Shown one piece after another: positions 1-5,545 of a DNA stretch of 6,180 nt. The position numbers were made by a program, and so were the translations under genes. How positions within the stretch are numbered: position 1 is the first letter of the stretch; every line of letters starts with the position of its first letter. The notes under the pieces were generated by a model that was not told the origin of the DNA, did not search any database, and worked only from the letters and a program-made list of their open reading frames with translations. Source of the DNA: Sinorhizobium sp. (GTDB taxonomy: Bacteria; Pseudomonadota; Alphaproteobacteria; Rhizobiales; Rhizobiaceae); assembly GCA_031178305.1 (NCBI GenBank), contig JAPSJG010000246.1:1-6180 (forward strand), given 5' to 3'.

Positions 1-1057
1 GAAGGGCGGCGATAGCCGCATCCATCACTCCCGCCTCGCTGCCGCCGCCGCCGATGAAGACCGCATCCGGCTGCGGAAGCCCGTGTAACACGTCCGGTGC
101 CTCACCCTCGACGACCGTCAGGCCGGGTACCCCGAAACGGACGGCATTGCGGATGATGCGTGCGGCCCGCTCGGGCGAGGCCTCGACGGCGACCGCCCGC
201 ATCACCGGGTCTCGCAGCAACCATTCGATGGCGATCGAGCCGGATCCCGCACCGATGTCCCAGAGAAGCTCGCCCTTGCGCGGCGCCAGCGCCGAAAGCG
301 TCAGCGCCCGCACCTCGCGCTTGGTTATCTGGCCGTCATGCTCGAAAAGCTCATCCTGGAGACCCGAGGCGAGCGGCAGCACGCGTGCATCGCTGTCGGC
401 GACCACTTCGATGGCGCAGACGTTCAATGAATGGATGCCGTCGAGAGAAAAATCGGCGGCGATCTGCCGCGAAACGCGCTCGCGTGGTCCGCCGAGCGCT
501 TCGAGAACCGTAAGCCGCGACTGACCAAATCCGCTTTCGCTGAGGAGGCCGGCGAGCGCCCTTGGCCCGTTCTCGTCGGACGTCAGCGCCAGCACACTCG
601 CCCCCGGCTGCAGGTATGGCCGAATGAGATCGAGCGGGCGGCCGTGCAGGGAGACGGTCGCGGCCTCCTGCAACGCCCAGCCGAGCCGCGACGCGGCCAG
701 GCTGAAGGCGGAGGGCGCGGAAATCGTGCGCATCTCGCTCGCATCGATGCGGCGCGCCAATGTGGCGCCGACGCCGAACAGGAACGGATCGCCGGACGCA
801 AGCACGACGACGGGGCTGCCGCGTCGCACCGCAATCGCCTCGACCGATTTTTCGAAGGGGCTCTGCCAGATCTGGCGCTCGCCCTTGATCAGCGGTGCCG
901 CAAGTTCGAGATGGCGGGAGCCGCCGAAAACGACAGGTGCTGTCGTTATGATCCGCTTGGCCTCGTCGCCGAGACCGGCTACACCGTCCTCGCCGATACC
1001 GATGATAGTCAGCCAGGGAGCGACCATGGCCGAGCTTTTGTTCGACAAGTCAGCCAC
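1..1057 (-). CDS. cobL: Precorrin-6Y C5,15-methyltransferase (decarboxylating), CobL; 3' end outside window
   Basis: CobL uses S-adenosylmethionine to methylate precorrin-6B (6Y) at C5 and C15 and to decarboxylate the C12 acetate chain, giving precorrin-8X in the cytoplasm. About 352 codons are visible; the family is a little over 400 residues, so roughly 60 are missing at the C-terminus. The N-terminal half is a tetrapyrrole methylase (CbiE-like) domain with TIIGIGEDG near residues 17-25 and ASGDPFLFGVG around residues 87-97. The C-terminal half is a CbiT-like Rossmann methyltransferase with the SAM loop DIGAGSGS at residues 267-274 and a later FIGGGGSE stretch. I chose the GTG at 1057-1055 because a GAGG lies seven bases upstream and because the first residues (ADLSNKSSA) resemble the N-terminus I recall for P. 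denitrificans CobL. The ATG at 1027-1025 lacks a ribosome site. Identity is near certain; the start is likely. Confidence 0.95.
   Translation of the reverse strand, partial: MADLSNKSSAMVAPWLTIIGIGEDGVAGLGDEAKRIITTAPVVFGGSRHLELAAPLIKGERQIWQSPFEKSVEAIAVRRGSPVVVLASGDPFLFGVGATLARRIDASEMRTISAPSAFSLAASRLGWALQEAATVSLHGRPLDLIRPYLQPGASVLALTSDENGPRALAGLLSESGFGQSRLTVLEALGGPRERVSRQIAADFSLDGIHSLNVCAIEVVADSDARVLPLASGLQDELFEHDGQITKREVRALTLSALAPRKGELLWDIGAGSGSIAIEWLLRDPVMRAVAVEASPERAARIIRNAVRFGVPGLTVVEGEAPDVLHGLPQPDAVFIGGGGSEAGVMDAAIAAL
1015..1020 (+). promoter_or_regulatory. Ribosome binding site of cobK
   Basis: AGGGAG sits five bases before the cobK ATG at 1026, which supports that start over upstream in-frame starts. 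It lies within the cobL coding sequence on the other strand, so cobK has no private leader. Confidence 0.65.
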
Positions 1058-1826
1058 GGGCAGACCTCGCGTCCTGATTTTGGGCGGAACCACCGAAGCG
1101 CGGCAGCTCGGGGAACGTCTCGCGGTCGATCGGTGGTACGATGCGGCGATCTCGCTTGCCGGGCGCACGGCCGATCCTAAACCACAACCCCTGCCCGCGC
1201 GCGTCGGCGGTTTTGGCGGCGCGGAGGGGCTTGCCGCCTTCCTGAGGGAAAAGGGTGTCTCGCTGCTCGTCGATGCGACGCATCCCTACGCCGCCCGCAT
1301 TTCCCACAACGCTGCCGCGGCAGCGGCGAGTTGCGGAACGCCGCTCCTTGCTCTGCGACGGCCGGCCTGGGAGCCCGGGGCGGGCGATCGCTGGACGTGT
1401 GTGGCAAATGTGGCGGAGGCCGTGAAGGCCCTCGGCGAGGAACCGCGCCGCGTCTTCCTGGCGATCGGCCGGCAGGAGACCTTCCATTTTGAGCGGGCGC
1501 CGCAGCACAGCTATGTCGTGCGCAGCGTCGATCCGGTGACGCCACCACTCGCCCTCCCCGACGTCACTGCTATCCTTTCCTCCGGCCCTTTTGCCGAGCC
1601 CGACGAGGTGAATCTGCTCACAGAGCGCCGCATCGACGTGATCGTCGCCAAGAACAGCGGCGGAACGGCGACCTACGGGAAGATCGCAGCCGCTCGCAAG
1701 CTCGGCCTCGAGGTCGTTATGGTCGAGCGCCGCAAACCCATCGATGTGCCGACGGTCAGCAATTGCGATGAGGCGCTCGAACGCATCCATCAATGGCTGT
1801 CCCCGGTGAAGGATCGCGGCGTATAG
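1026..1826 (+). CDS. cobK: Precorrin-6A reductase, CobK
   Basis: CobK reduces precorrin-6A to precorrin-6B (dihydro form) with NADPH, the step between CobF and CobL. The protein is 266 residues, normal for the family. It has an N-terminal Rossmann-type nucleotide loop, LILGGTTEAR, at residues 17-26. GGFGG follows at 61-65, DATHPYAARIS at 83-93, a central IGRQETFHFE segment, and the conserved AKNSGGTATYGKIAAAR near 208-224 in the second half. The ATG at 1026 follows a good AGGGAG and begins MAELLFDKSA. The frame is open much further upstream, but that part only mirrors cobL and does not resemble the family. It is the only plus-strand gene here. It overlaps cobL at its 5' end and cobJ at its 3' end, so any promoter must lie inside cobL. 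I could not identify one with confidence. Confidence 0.96.
   Translation: MAELLFDKSATGRPRVLILGGTTEARQLGERLAVDRWYDAAISLAGRTADPKPQPLPARVGGFGGAEGLAAFLREKGVSLLVDATHPYAARISHNAAAAAASCGTPLLALRRPAWEPGAGDRWTCVANVAEAVKALGEEPRRVFLAIGRQETFHFERAPQHSYVVRSVDPVTPPLALPDVTAILSSGPFAEPDEVNLLTERRIDVIVAKNSGGTATYGKIAAARKLGLEVVMVERRKPIDVPTVSNCDEALERIHQWLSPVKDRGV
1065..1068 (-). promoter_or_regulatory. Ribosome binding site of cobL (decides the GTG start)
   Basis: GAGG on the minus strand lies seven bases before the GTG at 1057. No comparable purine tract precedes the alternative ATG at 1027, where the upstream bases read AAAAGCTCGGCC. The site lies inside the opposite-strand cobK coding sequence. Confidence 0.55.
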
Positions 1827-2554
1827 ACCAGATCCGGCCTGCCGTCGCGTGCGACGACACGCGTTTCCGGCGAGCCGATGATGACGCAGGTCGCCATGTC
1901 GGCGCGATCCGGATCGGCATCGCCGAGTGGCATGACAGTGATGCGCTCGTCCGGCCGGCCGGCAGCCCGTCCGAAGATGACCGGAACCGAGCCCGGCAGA
2001 ACCTCACGCAACACCGAGAACGCCTCGCCCAATTGCCAGGGGCGAGCCTTGCTGATGGGATTGTAAAGGGCGATCACCAGCCCCGCCTCGGCGGCAAGCC
2101 TCAGGCGCTTGGTAATGACGTCCCACGGTTTCAAATTGTCCGACAGGGACATGGCGCAGAAATCGTGGCCGAGTGGGGCACCGATGCGGGCTGCCACGGC
2201 CAGCATCGCCGTTACGCCCGGAGTGACCCGCAGATCGACCTGCCGCCATTCTTCCGGCCCCTTGTCAATCGCCTCGCAGACGGCCGCCGCCATGGCGAAA
2301 ATGCCGGGATCTCCGCCGGAAACCACGCAGACATCGGCTCCGGCAGCCGCGCGCGCAAGTGCGGCCTGGGCCCGATCGAGCTCTTCGCGGTTATCCGAGG
2401 CGATGCGAATCTGGTCGGGACGAAGATCCAGGCGATCGAGATAGGGTCCGTAGCCAAAGAACTCGGTCGCCGCTGCAATCGCCTCCCGGGTTTCAGGCGT
2501 CATCTGCGTCGGGTTGCCCGGGCCGGTGCCGACGATGAAGAGCTTGCCGCTCAT
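1790..2554 (-). CDS. cobJ: Precorrin-3B C17-methyltransferase, CobJ
   Basis: CobJ transfers a methyl from S-adenosylmethionine to C17 of precorrin-3B and drives ring contraction, giving precorrin-4. The 254-residue protein is a single tetrapyrrole methylase domain: VGTGPGNPTQMTPE at residues 8-21, the SAM-contact loop VSGGDPGIFAM at 78-88, TPGVTAMLAVAARIGAP starting near 111, then SLSDNLKPWDVI and ALYNPISKARPWQ, typical of CobJ/CbiH. The ATG at 2554 overlaps the cobI stop as ATGA and has GGGAGG seven bases upstream. A start 16 codons earlier is possible in frame but would lie deep inside cobI and adds residues unlike the family. The 3' end overlaps the end of convergent cobK by 37 bases, and no terminator is visible there. 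Confidence 0.97.
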   Translation of the reverse strand: MSGKLFIVGTGPGNPTQMTPETREAIAAATEFFGYGPYLDRLDLRPDQIRIASDNREELDRAQAALARAAAGADVCVVSGGDPGIFAMAAAVCEAIDKGPEEWRQVDLRVTPGVTAMLAVAARIGAPLGHDFCAMSLSDNLKPWDVITKRLRLAAEAGLVIALYNPISKARPWQLGEAFSVLREVLPGSVPVIFGRAAGRPDERITVMPLGDADPDRADMATCVIIGSPETRVVARDGRPDLVYTPRSFTGDSH

Positions 2555-3333
2555 GCCCTCGCCTCCCGGACACTGCCATTTGAGTGGGGCCTGTCCTTCC
2601 AACCGGGGACGAGCACCAGCGAGAAATAGGGCGCCGCGTCGTCCGGCTTCTCACAGAGCGGGATCATCGCCGCATTCTTCATCGTGCCGCGTTCGACATA
2701 GACGGCGGCACCGAGCCTGCCTGCCGCGGCGAGCGCTCGGCGAATCTTCGGCAGGTTGCGGCCGACCTTCATGATGACGGCAGCCTCGGTGTCGGCAAGG
2801 CGGCGCTGGAGCTCGCCCTCGCCCATCGTACCGGGAAGAACCGAGAGCACATCATCACCCTGCACCAGCGGCAGCCCGGCGAGCGACCAGCAGCCGGACA
2901 TGGCGGTAATGCCCGGAATGACCTCGACGGGGAAACGGCCGGCGAGCCGCACATGCAGGTGCATGTAAGATCCGTAGAAGAGCGGGTCCCCCTCACTGAG
3001 GATCGCCACCGTACGCCCCGCCTGAAGATGTTCAGCGACCGCCTCTGCCGAGGCGTTATAGAAATCGGTGATCTGGCGCTTGTAGGCCTCATCGCCCTTG
3101 TCGATCTCGGTCGTCACCGGGTAGTAGAGCGGTAGCTCCTGCGTCCCTGGCCTGATGACGCCCTCGACGACCGCACGGCCGTTGCCGCTGCGCCCTGCCT
3201 TGGCGAAATAGGCGACGACGTCCGCCTCGCCGAGCGCGCGCACCGCCTTCACCGTCAGCAGCTCGGGATCGCCCGGCCCGGTGCCTACACCTACAAGCCT
3301 GCCGACACCGATGGGTTTGCCCGCCCCGCTCAC
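2551..3333 (-). CDS. cobI: Precorrin-2 C20-methyltransferase, CobI
   Basis: CobI methylates precorrin-2 at C20 with S-adenosylmethionine to give precorrin-3A. This commits uroporphyrinogen-derived precorrin-2 to the corrin branch and supplies the CobG substrate. The 260-residue protein is a tetrapyrrole methylase: VGVGTGPGDPELLT at residues 14-27, ADVVAYFAKAGRSGNGRA at 37-54 as in C20-methyltransferases, the SAM loop ILSEGDPLFYGS at 111-122, and IPGITAMSGCWSLAGLP starting at 139. The start is a GTG at 3333-3331, which overlaps the cobH stop as GTGA, with GAGG eight bases upstream. The 3' end overlaps cobJ by four bases. Both junctions suggest ribosomes pass directly between genes in one cobG-H-I-J message. 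Confidence 0.97.
   Translation of the reverse strand: MSGAGKPIGVGRLVGVGTGPGDPELLTVKAVRALGEADVVAYFAKAGRSGNGRAVVEGVIRPGTQELPLYYPVTTEIDKGDEAYKRQITDFYNASAEAVAEHLQAGRTVAILSEGDPLFYGSYMHLHVRLAGRFPVEVIPGITAMSGCWSLAGLPLVQGDDVLSVLPGTMGEGELQRRLADTEAAVIMKVGRNLPKIRRALAAAGRLGAAVYVERGTMKNAAMIPLCEKPDDAAPYFSLVLVPGWKDRPHSNGSVREARA
2562..2567 (-). promoter_or_regulatory. Ribosome binding site of cobJ
   Basis: GGGAGG on the minus strand lies seven bases before the ATG at 2554 and inside the last codons of cobI. It fixes the cobJ start and, with the ATGA overlap, indicates translational coupling of cobI and cobJ. Confidence 0.7.
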
Positions 3334-3962
3334 AGGCCCGGCCTCGCGAGCGAGTTCAGCGCGGCCGCGGTGATCGCGCTGCCGCCGAGCCGGCCGCGCA
3401 CGATCGCGAATGGGACACCATATGAATTCTCCGCCAGCGCATCTTTCGATTCCGCCGCGCCGACGAAACCGACCGGCATGCCGAGGATCGCCGCCGGCTT
3501 CGGTGCGCCATCTCGCAGCATTTCGAGCAGGTAGAAAAGCGCTGTCGGCGCGTTGCCGATGGCGACCACCGAACCCGCCAAACGCTCGCCCCAGAGCTCC
3601 AGCGCCGCGGCCGAACGCGTATTGCCGATCTCGGCCGCAATCTCGGCCGTACGCGGATCGCGAAGCGTGCAGATCACCTCGTTGCCCACCGGCAGTCGCG
3701 CCCGTGTCACTCCATGCGCCACCATCTCGGCATCGCAGAATATGGGCGCGCCGTTCTTCAGCGCCGTGCGCGCGGCGGAAACGAAGTCCGGCGAAAAGAC
3801 GAACTGGCGCGCTGCCTCGACGGAGCCGCAGGCATGAACCATGCGTACGGCAAGATCCGCCTCCTCCTCCGAGAAGCCGGAAAGATCGGCTTCGGAACGG
3901 ATGATCGCAAAGGAACGCTCATAGATGGCGTTGCCATCGCGAATATAATCGTAGTCAGGCAT
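3330..3962 (-). CDS. cobH: Precorrin-8X methylmutase, CobH
   Basis: CobH moves the methyl group from C11 to C12 of precorrin-8X, producing hydrogenobyrinate, the last ring-modifying step before amidation by CobB. The 210-residue protein matches the family's usual length. It starts MPDYDYIRDGNAIYERSFAI, and the catalytic histidine known for P. denitrificans CobH (His43) falls at exactly residue 43, in RMVHACG. Other conserved stretches are PIFCDAEMV, GNTRSAAALELW, AIGNAPTALFYLLE and GMPVGFVGAAESK. The ATG at 3962 begins two bases after the cobG stop, with AGGGA five bases upstream and touching that stop codon. The gene overlaps cobI by four bases at its 3' end. Confidence 0.97.
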   Translation of the reverse strand: MPDYDYIRDGNAIYERSFAIIRSEADLSGFSEEEADLAVRMVHACGSVEAARQFVFSPDFVSAARTALKNGAPIFCDAEMVAHGVTRARLPVGNEVICTLRDPRTAEIAAEIGNTRSAAALELWGERLAGSVVAIGNAPTALFYLLEMLRDGAPKPAAILGMPVGFVGAAESKDALAENSYGVPFAIVRGRLGGSAITAAALNSLARPGL

Positions 3963-3964
3963 TT

Positions 3965-5308
3965 CTATCCCTGTTCAAACGCTGCGGCGATCGGCCCGGT
4001 CCCGAGCCGTGTAAGACAGGAGCGTGCCGATTCGCCAGCGTCTTTGTTCTCCCGCACCAGCGCATTGAGACGCGCAAGCGCGGATCCTATTCCGTTTTCA
4101 TCCGTGTAGGCGCTCGGCGCGACGGAAGCCGTGCCATTTACGACAAGCGCATATCCTGATGGCGCACCGACGAGTGTCAGCGGAGAGGCCATCGGCCTCG
4201 CGCAACCCTTGGCACAGCCCGATAGGTGAAGCGCGAGCGAGCCGTCGAGGAAGTCGCGCCCCACCTCGACCGCGAGCCTTGCCACCGCTTTGGTGTCCAA
4301 CAACGCCGAGGCGCAGGCCCGGCCGGCACAAGTGGCGATGTGGTTGCGCGGATCGTCGGCGGCCACCAGAAACCCGTGCGAAAATGCGAGCTGCCGTGCA
4401 ATCGCCGCCGCTGCGCGGTCCAACCCGCGAAGAAGCAGTCCGTGCCGGGGCGCCAGCCGCACTTCCGTGGCGCCCATTTCCTCCGCCTGCTGCAGGAAAG
4501 CCATGAGATTGCCGGCATCCGTCTGTGCATAGGCCAAGCCGAGACCGAGCACGATGCCGCCGTCGCCGAAATCGTGAATACCGGCCGGGAGCCAGCGGGA
4601 ACTCTCGTGAAGCACGGCCGGAGCAGCATCGGACCACCGCTGTCGGATGAGATCCGCGTCGAGATCGCGGCCACGCGCACTCGGCCCGAGGGAGCTCAGC
4701 TCCAAGAGGAGTTCCGTCGTCGCGGGCACGACCCGCTCTGATGCGAGCAGCGCGACCGCACGTGCCGTACGGGCCGTGCCGCCGAGCGACAACAGCCAAG
4801 GGACACCATCCGCTTGGTCGAGCGCATCAAGGCGCAGATCGGCGGCGACATCCTTCAGATGGAAGCGCCCGCCGCCATCGACGACGATCGACAATTTCGG
4901 TGCAAGCCTCAGCGCCGGCTGCCGCTCTGAAATCGCCCCACGCAGGGCATCGGCGAGCGTGCGAGAGTCGGCGAATTCACTCGGGTCAACTCCGGCAAGC
5001 GGCGGCGTCTCGATCGCCAAGCCGTCAACGACAGCGATTTCCGCATTGGTGATTGCCGCGCCGAGCTGTCCGACCGTGGCCGCGGTCAGTCCGCGAATCT
5101 GCAGGTTGCCGCGTGCCGTCACCTCCAGCACGCCATTGCCGAAGCGTTCGGCGAGGGCGGCAAGATTCCGCAGTTCCGCCGGCGTCAGGGGCCCTGCGGG
5201 ACGCAAGCGCACGAGCAGCCCATCGCCGGTCTGCATCGGGCTCGCCAGCGACGGGCAGGCGCCGCGGCGCATCGAAGTGTCCGGCTTGGTCACGGCACAG
5301 CTCGTCAT
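3965..5308 (-). CDS. cobG: Precorrin-3B synthase (O2-dependent monooxygenase), CobG
   Basis: CobG converts precorrin-3A to precorrin-3B by hydroxylating C20 with O2 and forming the ring-A lactone, the step that marks the aerobic route. It belongs to the nitrite/sulfite reductase fold with an Fe4S4 centre. From the chosen start the protein has 447 residues. RRGACPSLASPMQTGDGLLVR begins at about residue 14, GNGVLEVTARGNLQIRGLT follows (ferredoxin-like half-domain), then a second such region with EVRLAPRHGLLLRGL. The cluster motif is TCAGRAC with cysteines 327 and 332, then SGCAKGC with cysteines 365 and 369. The first pair is C-x4-C, one residue short of the usual C-x5-C. The start is uncertain: the ATG at 5308 has GGGAGAG 11 bases upstream and GGAG only two. 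GTG 5320, ATG 5347 and ATG 5272 are alternatives. An in-frame start at 5413 lies inside the repeat and is unlikely. Confidence 0.94.
   Translation of the reverse strand: MTSCAVTKPDTSMRRGACPSLASPMQTGDGLLVRLRPAGPLTPAELRNLAALAERFGNGVLEVTARGNLQIRGLTAATVGQLGAAITNAEIAVVDGLAIETPPLAGVDPSEFADSRTLADALRGAISERQPALRLAPKLSIVVDGGGRFHLKDVAADLRLDALDQADGVPWLLSLGGTARTARAVALLASERVVPATTELLLELSSLGPSARGRDLDADLIRQRWSDAAPAVLHESSRWLPAGIHDFGDGGIVLGLGLAYAQTDAGNLMAFLQQAEEMGATEVRLAPRHGLLLRGLDRAAAAIARQLAFSHGFLVAADDPRNHIATCAGRACASALLDTKAVARLAVEVGRDFLDGSLALHLSGCAKGCARPMASPLTLVGAPSGYALVVNGTASVAPSAYTDENGIGSALARLNALVRENKDAGESARSCLTRLGTGPIAAAFEQG
3968..3972 (-). promoter_or_regulatory. Ribosome binding site of cobH, at the cobG stop codon
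   Basis: AGGGA on the minus strand lies five bases before the cobH ATG; its last base is adjacent to the cobG TAG at 3967-3965. Ribosomes terminating on cobG would sit on this site, consistent with coupling. Confidence 0.6.
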
Positions 5309-5365
5309 CGCTCCAGTCACTCTCCCGCCGAGGCCGTTCCTTATCATGATCCGAAAACGTGCTCT

Positions 5366-5464
5366 TGCATGTCTCCTTAATTGACCTCGATTAAGGACAA
5401 AGACATGCAGCAATTCAAAGTTCTACAGCGACATTTGCGCGTCTGAAGACGCGCGGCGCTGTAG
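5366..5464. repeat. Rhizobial-type palindromic intergenic repeat (two hairpins)
   Basis: Two imperfect palindromes stand side by side. The first pairs TGCATGTCT-CCTTAAT (5366-5381) with ATTAAGG (5390-5396) and AGACATGCA (5401-5409), leaving an eight-base loop and a four-base bulge ACAA. The second pairs CTACAGCG (5423-5430) with CGCTGTAG (5457-5464), enclosing a perfect GCGCGTC/GACGCGC stem (5437-5443 and 5448-5454) with a TGAA loop. The sequence strongly recalls, from memory, a mosaic palindromic element scattered between genes in Sinorhizobium and relatives (RIME-like); I cannot confirm its copy number here. Neither hairpin is followed by a run of T on either strand, so it is not a classical terminator. 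Transcribed as part of a cobF-cobG message it would form stable RNA stems that could mark a processing or attenuation point. Confidence 0.75.
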
Positions 5465-5491
5465 ATGGACGCTATATCACAGGCGCCTGCT

Positions 5492-5505
5492 TTGAGAGAG
5501 ATCAA
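5492..5505. promoter_or_regulatory. Candidate FNR/FixK-type binding site upstream of cobG
   Basis: TTGAGAGAGATCAA fits the TTGA-N6-TCAA core of the FNR/FixK family at all eight core bases. One flanking base differs from the full TTGAT-N4-ATCAA consensus. Its centre is about 190 bases before the likely cobG start and about 47 bases beyond the cobF stop. If it acts as a class II activator site centred near -41.5 for leftward transcription, the start would fall near 5457, at the edge of the repeat; the -10 region there (CATCTA) is weak. A GATATA at 5478-5473 is a better -10 match but is too close to the box for that geometry. A site this short can occur by chance. Confidence 0.4.
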
Positions 5506-5545
5506 AGAGACCGCACATTGGTTGCCTGCCTGCCATAGAGCCCGT

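Noticed and set aside
624..1025. N-terminal extension of cobK
   Set aside because: This part is antisense to clearly conserved cobL codons, and the family-like protein and its ribosome site start at 1026.
1050..1793. 247-codon open frame on the minus strand opposite cobK
   Set aside because: It shares codon boundaries with cobK in reverse, where stops would require the sense codons TTA, CTA or TCA, rare in GC-rich genes. The translation resembles no family I know. Kept only as a possible non-functional relay in the antisense finding.
2552..2602. Upstream start of cobJ 16 codons earlier
   Set aside because: The ATG at 2554 has a strong GGGAGG and the ATGA coupling with cobI, and the protein from there begins directly with the family's N-terminal strand.
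1793..2629. 278-codon open frame on the plus strand opposite cobJ
   Set aside because: Same-register shadow of cobJ, with no recognisable domain and an unmistakable gene on the other strand.
4226..4741. 171-codon open frame on the plus strand opposite cobG
   Set aside because: Shadow frame of cobG rich in Arg, Ala and Pro; no family features.
5423..5464. Rho-independent terminator after cobF
   Set aside because: The hairpin is strong but is followed on the minus strand by AACTTTG and not a T run, and it looks like part of a dispersed repeat.
5480..5489. Ten-base palindrome CAGGCGCCTG
   Set aside because: Perfect, but short and GC-rich. It has no spacer or known family pattern, so it is not distinguishable from chance.
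5309..5545. Cobalamin riboswitch in the cobF-cobG gap
   Set aside because: The gap is long enough, but I find no recognisable B12-box sequence on the minus strand, and much of the space is taken by the repeat and the FNR-like site.
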